A DNA stretch of 62,802 nt. Source: Actinomycetota bacterium (lineage in GTDB: Bacteria > Actinomycetota > Thermoleophilia > Gaiellales > Gaiellaceae). The stretch is from NCBI GenBank assembly GCA_003132665.1, contig PKYN01000005.1, positions 1-62,802 on the forward strand, written 5' to 3'. The notes below the pieces were generated by a model. The model had not been told where the DNA came from. It saw only the letters and a program-made list of their open reading frames with translations, and searched no databases. The first letter of the stretch is position 1. Every line of letters starts with the position of its first letter. The position numbers were made by a program, and so were the translations under genes. This document shows positions 25,454-34,540 of this stretch, piece after piece.

Positions 25454-25508
25454 CGCACGAGGGGCTGGTAGGGGGTTCGGGCGAGCCCGAGCCCTAACGA
25501 AGACCCCC

Positions 25509-25763
25509 CTACCCCCCTGAGCGTGGCGGTGTAGCTTCTTCTTCGGCGCGGGCCGCGAGGCGTGAGACTCGGGTGTTGAGGCCGCGGGCGAGCTTGACGA
25601 CGTTTTCCCAGGAGGGGTTGCGCTCGCCCCGTTCGATGCCCCCGACGTAGGTCCAGTGCAAGCCGGCGGCGTGCGCAAGGTCCTCTTGCGTCATCTGTGC
25701 TTCGAGCCGGAGCCGGCGGACGGCTCGGCCAAGCGCGGCCCGGTCGGGGGACGGTTGAGACAC
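25509..25763 (-). CDS. XRE-family transcriptional regulator
   Basis: 84 residues from GTG 25763. RRLRLEAQMTQEDLAHAAGLHWTYVGGIERGERNPSWENVVKLARGL is a standard Cro/C1-type HTH: helix 2 TQEDLAHAAG, recognition helix HWTYVGGIERG. The tail is short and acidic, so this is a stand-alone DNA-binding protein. The frame extends upstream to 25949 but crosses the divergent lipoprotein gene, so it starts later. Divergent from the lipoprotein gene with only 42 bases between, where a direct repeat (25787-25810) could be its operator. Confidence 0.85.
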   Translation of the reverse strand: MSQPSPDRAALGRAVRRLRLEAQMTQEDLAHAAGLHWTYVGGIERGERNPSWENVVKLARGLNTRVSRLAARAEEEATPPRSGG

Positions 25764-25786
25764 ATCCCAAACCGTCTCCCAATAAT

Positions 25787-25810
25787 GACGATGTGAACAG
25801 AGACGATGTG
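25787..25810. promoter_or_regulatory. Direct repeat GACGATGTG x2, candidate XRE operator
   Basis: GACGATGTG occurs at 25787-25795 and again at 25802-25810, 15 bases apart. The second copy covers the ATG of the lipoprotein gene. Between two divergent genes, one of them an XRE regulator, this is the expected place for an operator that would block both promoters. Confidence 0.4.
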
Positions 25811-26810
25811 TATTATCAGTGCTGTGAATAGTGAGGACAGAGAGCGCGTTCGATTGCTCTCTCGCCGCTGCTGCCTGTGGGGCTTCGCGACTTTCGCGCT
25901 TGTGGCCGGCGCTGTCGCGGCCGGCTGTAGTGCCGCAGCGAAGCAGCACTACGAATTAGGGGCGACTGAGCACTGCCTGTTCAGGCAGCCGGCAGTACTC
26001 TCCTACGCCGAGAGTGACGCAGACTACGTCGGAGAGGCCGCCCCGGGTGGCGGAATCGGGATTACCCTCGTCGCTAACCAGGTCACGCTTGGTTTCGAGC
26101 GCAACTCGAGTGACGCGGCTGACGATCTACTTGGAGTGGCAGTTGTTGGCGGCCACACGGGGCCGAAACTGCACGCCGACAGTAACGTCTACGTGTCCTG
26201 GGACCGCACGCCGACGAAAGCCGAGTCGCTTGCCGTCGAGGGATGCCTGCGAACTGGCTCGGTGGCTCGGATCGCCAACAAGTACCCGAGCAGCTATGTC
26301 ACAAGCTTTCTCTCGTCATGTCAGAGCGCCGCCGAGAACAACGGCGTGAGCGCCGAAAGTGCAACCAGCGGCTGCGCTTGCGTTGTCCGCAAGTTGCAAG
26401 CCCGCTATACGCAAGATCAATCCAGCACGCTCTCAGCGCAAGCCGTTCAGTCCCTCGAAGCCGCCTGCGCGGGCGTCACCCAAGGCACATCCTCGCGTGC
26501 TCACGCCAATCAGCAGCCGCTCCGGATACCCATCACCAGTGCCGAGGGGCAGGCGATCCTCGCAGCGCTTCGCGCTGAACCCTACGTCGGAGCGCCGCCT
26601 AGGCTCCTTCAGCTCGCAGCCGCTCCCAGCGACCCCATCTGGGTGCTGGCCACCGCCGATTCCGGTCCCAACACTCAGCCTTTCGGGGCGCTTATGCACC
26701 AAGTCATTGGCCGATGGGTAGTCGCCACAAGTGGGAGCGAGTTCACCTGCGACGAGATGCCACCGCCGCAAGTCCGGGCAGAGCTCCGGCTCACCTGCCA
26801 GCCAAACTAG
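25806..26810 (+). CDS. Lipoprotein of unknown function
   Basis: 334 residues. A basic stretch and hydrophobic segment (RRCCLWGFATFALVAGAVAAGC) end in a VAAGC lipobox, with the lipidated cysteine at about residue 41. The mature part has several paired cysteines (EHCLFRQ, EGCLRTGS, LSSCQS, GCACVVRK) and a C-terminal domain ending with EFTCDEMPP and RLTCQPN. That pattern suggests disulfide-stabilised extracytoplasmic domains. No enzyme motif. ATG 25806 is used, but GTG 25824 would fit equally well. Opposite to an XRE regulator, so expression may be conditional. Confidence 0.7.
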   Translation: MCIISAVNSEDRERVRLLSRRCCLWGFATFALVAGAVAAGCSAAAKQHYELGATEHCLFRQPAVLSYAESDADYVGEAAPGGGIGITLVANQVTLGFERNSSDAADDLLGVAVVGGHTGPKLHADSNVYVSWDRTPTKAESLAVEGCLRTGSVARIANKYPSSYVTSFLSSCQSAAENNGVSAESATSGCACVVRKLQARYTQDQSSTLSAQAVQSLEAACAGVTQGTSSRAHANQQPLRIPITSAEGQAILAALRAEPYVGAPPRLLQLAAAPSDPIWVLATADSGPNTQPFGALMHQVIGRWVVATSGSEFTCDEMPPPQVRAELRLTCQPN

Positions 26811-26919
26811 CAACTGACCGCCGAACGACTTGACCGGTGAAGACATAACGGGCCGCCCTGTTTCGGCAGACACGGGGATGAGTTGGCCTTGCTCGCGGGA
26901 GTCCGGTGATAGGCGTCCG

Positions 26920-29523
26920 TTATTCGGAGCCCCACTTCTCGAGGAGTTGGACTTCGTCAATCATCGACGATTCAGCAGTAAGAACTCTCGTTAGCCAACC
27001 CGCCGATGGCAGACCGGGCATGGTCGCGGCCGCAGCGGCTCTTCTCGCGCCGAGATCGTCAACTGCCCAGCGGGTCCGATACTCGCTTGCCTTTCCGGAG
27101 ACCACTGTCCATAGAGACTGAACCGCATCCTTTCGAATGATCCTTATTGGGCCGAGGCTGGATTCGGCAGCATTCGCAATATCATCGAGGTGTGTGACGA
27201 TGGTGCTGGATACCGCATAACCACGGCTCTCGTATTCCTCCTTGGCTCGCGTGTACTGAGTCAGCGCCTGGCCAACATCTCTAGGGTTGATCCGGCCGCT
27301 AGGGACGTGCTCGATCTTCGCCTCGAACGTGAACACTTCGCGGGCATTACCGGAGACGCCGCGCCAGCGGCAATCAGTCGCTCCTGTATGTCTCGGCCTC
27401 GTGGCTACGAACCCGAGCATATGACCAAGCTCGACGAGTCCCGAGAGGAACTCGTCGTGATGCCCGGATTGCAACTTGGTCGCGATGTCTTCGACCCATC
27501 GCTGGAATCTCGTGTCGCGTGTTCCGACCTTTTCCAGTAGCTCATCAAAGACACGAATAATGCTGTGGCGGTAATCATCACTGGCGTCGAAGCCGGATTC
27601 CTCGCGTTTGTCCAGGTAGCGATTGAGCGAGGCACGCTGTCGGTTAAACCACGAACTCGTGCGACCTTGGCCGATAGCTTGATCTAGAAGGCCAGGAGCG
27701 CTCTCAGTCGCAGCTCTGTCGCCCTGTTCGCCGGAGAGATATGTCGCTTTCGCTTGACACCATCGCAAGAACGCCGCAGTCTCACCCGCCGACGCACGTG
27801 CCGCAACTGCCGAATCGAAGTGCTCGGCAGCGCGCCGATAGTTCAAGCGCTGGAACATCTCAAGCCAACCTGAGACCTCTTCTGTTGAGTTGTCGTCCAC
27901 GATCTCAGGTGCAACGTCGGGTACTGCCGAGAAGTGTTCTTCGAGGTCGTGGTCGAACTGCTTAAAGTCACGCTTAAGGAACCGCTTGACGCCCTTAACG
28001 AGCTGAGTATCGGAAAGCTCAGTAGCGTCTTCCGCCGTGTCGATCTCGGCTGTAACGTTTCTAGCCAATCCCACTCGTTGAGATTCTCGACCGAGATGGA
28101 CAGCGAAGCGCGGGTCGGCGAGGATGTATATGGCGTAGTCGTCGTCGGCGCGATTACAGCGACCAAGACTCTGAGTAATACGCTGATTCCGACGTCTGAG
28201 CATGAATCCTGAATCGCGGAGATACGCGGTAAAGAACTCTTCCTGGAGATTGATCGCGCGGGGGAGAGTCGCGAGAATGACTAGTCGGCACTCGTCGGCT
28301 TTGAAATCCATGCCGTCGAAACGACCGCCCACGAAAAGATGCCCAGATGGGGAAGCCTTAAAGTCGTCGATCTCGTTCCCCAGAGACGTGAGCATCCAAG
28401 ATGGATGATTGAGATATCCGTTCTCGTTCAGCCAATTAGTGAATGCCTGTTTCCAGGCAAGGGCATCACTTCGGCTTGAACAGAGCCATACGCTCTTCGG
28501 GTGAACGGACAGCGCCTCGTGAATCACGCTTCCCATCCGGCCAGGAATGGTTTCGTGCTCGTTAGTGTTCATAACGAGCATTCGGCGGCCATACGTGATC
28601 TCAGTGTGTTCGCGTGGCACTTCGACCTTGGTTATCTGGTGGGTGCCGAGTCTGCGAGCGAGGTCTCCGGTGTCGCCGATGGTGGCGCTGAAGTAAAGCC
28701 TTTGGTCGGCCTGAGCGTAATACGCGTTATCGATGAGCGGATAGACCGCTGGGCGTATCCAGATAGAACGGTGAGAGATGTAAATGTTGGCTTCAGCGAG
28801 ACGATCGCGAAGACGTCCCCACCGAAAGCGTAGGTCTATCGATGCCTCTAGGTCAGGTGATGCATCGAAGATCTCTCGGAGCCGAGGACCGACAGCCTTT
28901 TGATCGAGGAAAGAGAGCAGTTCGGCAGAAGCGACGGGCGGCGCAGTCTCGTCTAGAGCATCCTGTATCACACCGTAGTTCGGGAACCACCGAGCGAGTT
29001 CCTGAATGAGAGATTCGAACAAAGAGGGATGTTCGAACCGATCGACCTCGACGGAAAAGAGTGAGTGCAGACAATGTTCGGCTAGGTGTGCATCGTCCAT
29101 TATCAAGAGCGAAGCTGGGTCGATCGCGGGATTTTGGTTGAAATAAACCCAGTAGTTCATAATGCCGACGGCAACTGCGCGTTGATACTTTCGACGCTGA
29201 GCCGGTGTAATCGCGTCCCGCGATCCCTCCATGCGGATGACCGAAATACCGAGAGCATCTGCCTCTCGCTCCATTTGACGAGCGAGAGTTTTGTTAGCGG
29301 TCAGAATCGCTACTGGCTGCTGCTCGCGTCGCCACGCCTCGGCTATCAGCAGCGCGATGAGTGTCTTCCCAGCACCAGTTGGAAGTTCAACCGCAACATC
29401 ACGTGTAGCCGTGTGATCTTGCGCGTACTTGCTAAGGACAGCATCCTGCGCCGGCCGGAGATCGACAAACTCTGTCGACCTAAACTCGGAGAATAGTTGT
29501 CTGTAGTCGAGGTTTCCGGGCAT
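26920..29523 (-). CDS. DinG/XPD-like helicase fused to PD-(D/E)XK nuclease
   Basis: 867 residues. The first 500 are an SF2 helicase: motif I ELPTGAGKT (46-54), Ia ILTANKTLARQ, II LIMDDAH (140-146), III LYFSATIGD, and motif VI QRITQSLGRCNRADDD. The DDAH box and short spacing to SAT recall the DinG/Rad3 group, but I see no Fe-S cysteine set. After a helical middle (about 500-690), the C-terminal domain has TGATDCRWRG, then FTFEAKIEH, with D717, E734 and K736 in the D-(x)n-ExK order of PD-(D/E)XK nucleases. This would make a helicase that cuts. It stands alone between a lipoprotein and the HerA gene, on the strand used by the other defence genes. Confidence 0.7.
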   Translation of the reverse strand: MPGNLDYRQLFSEFRSTEFVDLRPAQDAVLSKYAQDHTATRDVAVELPTGAGKTLIALLIAEAWRREQQPVAILTANKTLARQMEREADALGISVIRMEGSRDAITPAQRRKYQRAVAVGIMNYWVYFNQNPAIDPASLLIMDDAHLAEHCLHSLFSVEVDRFEHPSLFESLIQELARWFPNYGVIQDALDETAPPVASAELLSFLDQKAVGPRLREIFDASPDLEASIDLRFRWGRLRDRLAEANIYISHRSIWIRPAVYPLIDNAYYAQADQRLYFSATIGDTGDLARRLGTHQITKVEVPREHTEITYGRRMLVMNTNEHETIPGRMGSVIHEALSVHPKSVWLCSSRSDALAWKQAFTNWLNENGYLNHPSWMLTSLGNEIDDFKASPSGHLFVGGRFDGMDFKADECRLVILATLPRAINLQEEFFTAYLRDSGFMLRRRNQRITQSLGRCNRADDDYAIYILADPRFAVHLGRESQRVGLARNVTAEIDTAEDATELSDTQLVKGVKRFLKRDFKQFDHDLEEHFSAVPDVAPEIVDDNSTEEVSGWLEMFQRLNYRRAAEHFDSAVAARASAGETAAFLRWCQAKATYLSGEQGDRAATESAPGLLDQAIGQGRTSSWFNRQRASLNRYLDKREESGFDASDDYRHSIIRVFDELLEKVGTRDTRFQRWVEDIATKLQSGHHDEFLSGLVELGHMLGFVATRPRHTGATDCRWRGVSGNAREVFTFEAKIEHVPSGRINPRDVGQALTQYTRAKEEYESRGYAVSSTIVTHLDDIANAAESSLGPIRIIRKDAVQSLWTVVSGKASEYRTRWAVDDLGARRAAAAATMPGLPSAGWLTRVLTAESSMIDEVQLLEKWGSE

Positions 29524-29787
29524 AGGTCGATCCTATATGAGCACCACAGGAGTTAACTTGCGTCGAGGCGCTATCCGGAGGAACCCCATCGGCATTGACG
29601 AATGACGACCTACCAGTCACTAGGAGGGCTGGCCGCAAGCCATTCGTCGCCGTGGGGGTCAATCCGATTCCGAGAGACAGCGAAGTCCTCTGGCCGTTGA
29701 AGGCCCGCCAGCGAAACTATCGAGCGTCCGGCGGTTGCGTTGGGAAGTCGGATCAGCCCTGTTCTTGTTATGAGGGTGTACGCCGTA

Positions 29788-31545
29788 CTAATTGGCGGTC
29801 GGCGCGGTCCGCCTCTCTTTCCAAGCTTTTTGGAAGTTCGGGCCAGATGAATCGGGAGGGGTGGCCGGCGGCGAGATCTGAATGATCAGCGGGATCGGAT
29901 AGTCGATGCCCAGGAGAACCGCCTGGCCGGGGGCAAGCGACGGCAAGAACGCGACTGCTGAGCGGTCAATGTCGCCGGCGGCCCGCTCTACGACTTCTTG
30001 ATCGCGGTGATTGGTAAGGCGGTGAACGAGGAGCGTTCCCATTTGCCCGATGACCGCATCCGGGATGTCCCGAGGGCGCTGGGTGGATATGCAGACGCTG
30101 AGCGAATACTTACGCCCCTCTTTGGCGATGAGCTCGAAGGCATCGAGCGGGTATCGAGAGAACTCGTCCCCGAGCCACTTGTTCAGGAACTGGTGAGCCT
30201 CATCGATGCAAACGACTAGAGGTTGTTCTTGGAAGCGGCCCTCGCGGGCTCGCTGAAGAAGGTGTCGCCCGATTCCATTCGCGACGACCTCTCGAACGTT
30301 CTGGCCGTAAGCCAGGTGGCGAAGAGATATACGGAGCACCGACTCCCTGTTGCTTGACAGAAATTCGTCGATCTCATCGAGTACGGAAGACATTCCAGAC
30401 GACCGGAACACGGGCGCGAGGTCCGGCGATGAGAGACAGCTCTCTGCTCGCAAGATCAGGCTCGTGCAGTGACCGATGTCGCCCTCGTGCTTGCGACCCC
30501 AACGACCTTGGTCTCCCTGCGCGTACCCCGTCGGCCAAACGCATTCCAGCTCTATCTGATGAGCCAGCTTCGTGATGTCGAAGTCCGCGGATGTCCCGTC
30601 AATGAGCGTCGCGTGTTCGGCGCACGCTCGCTCGAACGGCTCGCGAAGCTCTCCCTCCTTCGAGATACGCCCATCAACGACCAAAGGACTATTGGGCAGC
30701 ACTTGGGCAAGCTTCAGGCTCTTGATGGCAGATCGTAGGCGAGGAGCTTGAACGCCGGGGCTTGGGCGCAACAGTGCGAACAGGTCGAGTTCCTCGAGAG
30801 CGGTGTAGGGAAGCGCTACGTCGCGGCAGTTACGGGGACGGTCTTTCCTTGAACCAAGCGACAAGTGTCTGATCCGATCGCAAAAGCCGTGATACTCGCC
30901 TGTCGCATCGATAAGGATCACCTTCGCTTCGAAGAGACAGCACCTCTCGATGATGCGGGCCAGCGTCCAGCTCTTACCGCCGCCGGTAGCGCCGAGGATC
31001 GCACAGTGTCGTCCGAAGAGTCGCTCTGGAGTAACTCGAACGACTGCGGTCGTGCTTCCGGGGAGGTTAGCGAGATCGAGTTTGAGCAATCTTCCCTTTG
31101 TAGCTGTCTTCTCTCCGGGAGAACCGGCGTGATCTGCTATCCACGTGACGAGTGACGGATCAACTGAGAACACCCTCGAGCCCACGCGAGGGAAACGAGT
31201 AACGCCTCGCATCGGAGCGCCGCCGGCGAGAGGAATGGTTGTGAGCAAACTGATCGTTCCGATCGGTTTTGCCTCCGAGCTAGACCCCATACGGGTCTCG
31301 ACGGAAAAGCGATCTCGATCAGGCAACTTCACCAAGGTGATGCGACCAAAGACGCCAACGTCGCCGGCCTCGACAATTACGAACTCCCCAACTTCTCCAG
31401 CGCCGACTCGCTCGCCGTGACGTAGCTGTGGCTCTCGGGAGGCCGCCAGCGGCAGGTTAGCTCGCGCGTGATCCGGGCCGACCTCGATTACCGTGCCGAT
31501 GAGTCGAGCAGCCTCGAACGGGTAGGCCGGAAGCGAATCAGCCAT
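29788..31545 (-). CDS. herA: HerA-family ATPase of a SIR2-HerA defence pair
   Basis: 585 residues. The N-terminal HAS-like barrel (IGTVIEVGPDHARANL, VGEFVIVEAGDVGVFGRI) leads into the ATPase domain. This has Walker A ILGATGGGKSWT (184-194), Walker B LVVCIDEAHQFLN, and the trailing arginine/sensor part SVCISTQRPRDIPDAV. HerA ATPases form hexamers that translocate on DNA; in SIR2-HerA and Nezha-type systems they assemble with SIR2 effectors. The ATG at 31545 lies inside the end of the SIR2 gene (8-base overlap), so the two are co-translated. The gap to the next gene downstream (29524-29787) contains nothing recognisable. Confidence 0.9.
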   Translation of the reverse strand: MADSLPAYPFEAARLIGTVIEVGPDHARANLPLAASREPQLRHGERVGAGEVGEFVIVEAGDVGVFGRITLVKLPDRDRFSVETRMGSSSEAKPIGTISLLTTIPLAGGAPMRGVTRFPRVGSRVFSVDPSLVTWIADHAGSPGEKTATKGRLLKLDLANLPGSTTAVVRVTPERLFGRHCAILGATGGGKSWTLARIIERCCLFEAKVILIDATGEYHGFCDRIRHLSLGSRKDRPRNCRDVALPYTALEELDLFALLRPSPGVQAPRLRSAIKSLKLAQVLPNSPLVVDGRISKEGELREPFERACAEHATLIDGTSADFDITKLAHQIELECVWPTGYAQGDQGRWGRKHEGDIGHCTSLILRAESCLSSPDLAPVFRSSGMSSVLDEIDEFLSSNRESVLRISLRHLAYGQNVREVVANGIGRHLLQRAREGRFQEQPLVVCIDEAHQFLNKWLGDEFSRYPLDAFELIAKEGRKYSLSVCISTQRPRDIPDAVIGQMGTLLVHRLTNHRDQEVVERAAGDIDRSAVAFLPSLAPGQAVLLGIDYPIPLIIQISPPATPPDSSGPNFQKAWKERRTAPTAN

Positions 31546-32635
31546 TGCTCGACTTGGCGATCCGAGCCTCGTGGTGCTCTGTCTCTGTGAGCGCGATAAA
31601 GTCGGGCATTCGCTCTACAGCCTCCTCGAATGTCCCAGCCAGGAGAGCGATTCGCCTATCTCCGCGCTTGATCAGCTCGCGTACGCGCGCAATATGCTGG
31701 TTTTTAGACCCCTCAAGGTCGGGGTCGACGACGACAGCGGTTAAGCGGACGTTGCTCCGCAGAGCGGCAAGGATGGGCTGACTGATGTGATCGTCGTTGA
31801 ACCCGGAGCCGATGATCATAAGACCGGTCTCCGGGCGTCGTAGGGCGGCCTGGAAGCGCGCCATGAGTTCAAGGAATGGCTGCTGATACGAGACCTCGAA
31901 TTTACTCGCACGTGGGTACACGATTAGGGGGTGCTTCGCCGATGCGTCTTTCCTAACTTCACCGTCCGGCGCACGGAACCAGTCGACCGAGCCGTGAAGC
32001 TTGTGGAGCTGAATGACGTTTGGGGCCCAATCGATAGGCGCGGTCGCTCGCTCACGGTCTCGTATCGCGAAGTCGTGATCAAAGTAGCTTCCGTCGAATC
32101 TCTGCGGGTGGGCGTGGGAGAAGCCATCGATGATGGAGAAGCCCATGCCAGCAGCGGCAATCTCGAAGGCGAGGTCATAGTTGGTCGTGTAGAGCTGTGT
32201 GCGCGGCAGAGTCGTCGAACGCCTAGCAACCTTGCGCATGAACGCTTCATGGATACCGAGATCAAGCTCGGCGGTCACGAAGCGGCACTTCGAGACGATC
32301 ATCTCTTCTGCCTTTTTAATGAACTCCTCGAGCTTTTTGTCTGGCTTCAGCTCAAGCGCCATCTGGCAGCGTGAGAGGAGTAATTCGATGTCGTTACGAG
32401 GCGAAGCCGACGGCCAGCCGGCCTCCTTCAAGATTTCAGTGAAGTCGTCCTCGTCCCAGGCTCTCGCGGCGTTCCAGAGATCATCCATCGTCGGGGCGAT
32501 GGGATCTCCGCTTGAGGCGCTTAGGCAGCGCGAAGTGCCGAGACCCGCGAGAACAACGAGACGTTCCGCCAGTAGTACGTTCGCGAAGTGGCGATCAAGG
32601 GCGCTGGACGCATCTTCATCGTCCTTGAGCGCCAT
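31538..32635 (-). CDS. SIR2-family effector of a SIR2-HerA pair
   Basis: 365 residues of SIR2 fold. The NAD-binding GAGxS loop appears as VVLAGLGTSRC, the catalytic asparagine is in TTNYDLAFE, and the catalytic histidine is in LHKLHGSVDW. A late MIIGSGFNDDHI binds the adenine/ribose side. Family members in defence systems hydrolyse NAD+ to stop phage growth, and some in complex with HerA cut DNA. No HEPN or transmembrane part is attached. Adjacent and overlapping HerA gene fixes the system type. All key residues are present, so it should be active. Confidence 0.9.
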   Translation of the reverse strand: MALKDDEDASSALDRHFANVLLAERLVVLAGLGTSRCLSASSGDPIAPTMDDLWNAARAWDEDDFTEILKEAGWPSASPRNDIELLLSRCQMALELKPDKKLEEFIKKAEEMIVSKCRFVTAELDLGIHEAFMRKVARRSTTLPRTQLYTTNYDLAFEIAAAGMGFSIIDGFSHAHPQRFDGSYFDHDFAIRDRERATAPIDWAPNVIQLHKLHGSVDWFRAPDGEVRKDASAKHPLIVYPRASKFEVSYQQPFLELMARFQAALRRPETGLMIIGSGFNDDHISQPILAALRSNVRLTAVVVDPDLEGSKNQHIARVRELIKRGDRRIALLAGTFEEAVERMPDFIALTETEHHEARIAKSSNG

Positions 32636-32768
32636 CCATCCATCAGTTTGAGCCGTGAGCAGCTTCAGGATCGCTTCCTCCTTCAGTCAAGGCCCTGAGC
32701 CTACTCGCGTGAGCGGACGCGGATGGAGCCGTCAAGATTGAGTCGATCCAGCTGCGGGGCCGTTCCGC

Positions 32769-33230
32769 TCAGTACCGAAAACTCTCATTGCGGATCAGGT
32801 TCACTAGGCGGATGCAGGAGACCTCAAGCGCTTCGCACACGTCCGGTATCCGCGGTTGAGTCGGCTTACTTACCTCCTCGGTCACGACCGCGCATCCATT
32901 CAGGCGAGCCAGCGCTATCACAAAGGGGTCTCCGCCAGATCGTCTTGCTCCTGCCCTCTCAACTAGAGACCGATGAGCCGCCAGGATCGCTTTAACCTCG
33001 ATTTGGATGGCTTCGTCTATCGGCACGAACAGATCGGGGTATTCGTTCGCCCACTCAAGTAACTCGTCGTCCTGTTTGCCCAACTCGATTCGGATCTCCT
33101 CGCTAGCTCGGAGAACGCCCATATCAATCAATCGTGGTAGATCACGGGTCCAAAGAGACGAGAAATGCTCGTACGGGTACGCGTCCCGCCACCCACGGAT
33201 CAGCGAACTCGAGTCGATGCTATAGCGCAT
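32769..33230 (-). CDS. DUF4411 PIN-like toxin
   Basis: 153 residues beginning MRYSIDSSSLIRGWRDAYPYEHFSSLW, the DUF4411 signature, a PIN-like fold. The acidic residues expected at the metal site are present as D6, the EEIRIEL region and GGDPFVIALA. In this family the protein is the toxin paired with an XRE/ImmA-IrrE antitoxin. The stop of the antitoxin gene is 7 bases upstream of this start, so they form one transcript with the antitoxin first. Confidence 0.85.
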   Translation of the reverse strand: MRYSIDSSSLIRGWRDAYPYEHFSSLWTRDLPRLIDMGVLRASEEIRIELGKQDDELLEWANEYPDLFVPIDEAIQIEVKAILAAHRSLVERAGARRSGGDPFVIALARLNGCAVVTEEVSKPTQPRIPDVCEALEVSCIRLVNLIRNESFRY

Positions 33231-33237
33231 CGGAGAC

Positions 33238-34401
33238 CTAGGCCGTTGACGATGCGAGAAGTCGCTGTTCGATCTTCGGAATCAGCTTCATGCGAACGCC
33301 GAGATAGTCAGACACGTCGCTTGATGCGATTGAACCTTCGGCGTGGCCCCGAAGAACAAGACTCGTGAAGTAGTGACCGCTGCGAGCAAGAGCGACGACC
33401 TCCGTGGGGGCGAAACCTGTGCCGCGTTTCCTTCTGCGGCTCTCTTGCCAAGCTCGCTCGTACTCTCGTCGCTTCTTCCGGTAGAACGGCTCGCTCGTGC
33501 GCCCGAGGATCAACAGACGGCGGAGGAGCGCTTCCCTGCTTACGGCGAATCGTTGAGCCAGAGCTTCGATTTCGTCGTCGCGCCAGGTCGGAACTTCGCC
33601 GTGTGCAACAGCAATGTCGTCGCCTAGTAGGGCTGCCGGTGGAATCAGCACCGCGCCGGCAACGTGATTACAGAAGGCCTCGATTCGACGACGGTTGTTC
33701 AGGTCACAGACGCCGCTGCGCGCCAGCGCCGCGTGAGCGAGCTCATGAATGATGGTGAATGAGCGCGCAGTCGTCGGATCGTGAATATTCGCGACGATGA
33801 CGGGAAGCGTCGCGGCGGCGAGGGAGAAGCCTCGAGCCTCATCCGGATCAACCTCGTCCATCTGGAATACAAGCAAGCCCTTAGATTCGGCGGCGTGGCG
33901 CCATCCATTGAGGGCGTCTCTCGCCGACCAGGACAACTGTATGGTCAGGCTGACGCCGAGGAAGGAGCGAACTCGCCGAGCTGCCTCTTCTGGGTCTTCA
34001 TCTATCTCTGCTCTCAGGTTGAACGGCTGCAGCTGCTCGCCCTCGTCCTCGAGCAGCTGAAGAGCGATCTCTCGTCGATCGAACGCGAGATCTATCTCCT
34101 CGAGCAGCCCAGACGATCTAGTCAGGGGTTCGTCTCGGCGGCGCTGACGTAGGTCATCAATGAGCGGTCGGTCACGAGGCGGAGTAGGCAGGTAGAAGAT
34201 CGCGATCGGCCGCCGATATACCCGAGCAACCTCCCGAAGCTGCGGGATCGAGGGGAGCGCTTCGCCGCTCTCCCAGGCAGCCAGCTTCTCCGGAGACAGC
34301 CCTCCAGCCTTGTTGGCTGCTGTCCCAAGGTCGTACCCGGCTTTCTCCCGCGCCCAGACGAGCAGAGTCGGTTCAACCAAAGCGTCAACACCTCTGGCCA
34401 C
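33238..34401 (-). CDS. XRE/ImmA-IrrE-type antitoxin
   Basis: 387 residues. An N-terminal XRE HTH (LLVWAREKAGYDLGTAANKAGGLSPEKLAAWESGEALPSI) is followed by a COG2856-type domain with the metalloprotease motif HELAHAAL in SFTIIHELAHA. It is the typical antitoxin of a DUF4411 pair, binding the promoter and the toxin. The ATG start at 34401 is followed by a bona fide HTH, so no extension is needed. The HTH and protease motif are both intact. Confidence 0.88.
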   Translation of the reverse strand: MARGVDALVEPTLLVWAREKAGYDLGTAANKAGGLSPEKLAAWESGEALPSIPQLREVARVYRRPIAIFYLPTPPRDRPLIDDLRQRRRDEPLTRSSGLLEEIDLAFDRREIALQLLEDEGEQLQPFNLRAEIDEDPEEAARRVRSFLGVSLTIQLSWSARDALNGWRHAAESKGLLVFQMDEVDPDEARGFSLAAATLPVIVANIHDPTTARSFTIIHELAHAALARSGVCDLNNRRRIEAFCNHVAGAVLIPPAALLGDDIAVAHGEVPTWRDDEIEALAQRFAVSREALLRRLLILGRTSEPFYRKKRREYERAWQESRRRKRGTGFAPTEVVALARSGHYFTSLVLRGHAEGSIASSDVSDYLGVRMKLIPKIEQRLLASSTA

Positions 34402-34540
34402 TCATACCGCCTTTGTCTGCAGTATCAATGCACTTCCACCAGACGTTCGAGCTTTAAGCCGCGTCGTGAACCGCTGCGTGTACTCATATCTTCTTGAGGA
34501 ATCGACCGTCAATCCGAGGCACAGCATCACGTGAAGGTTC

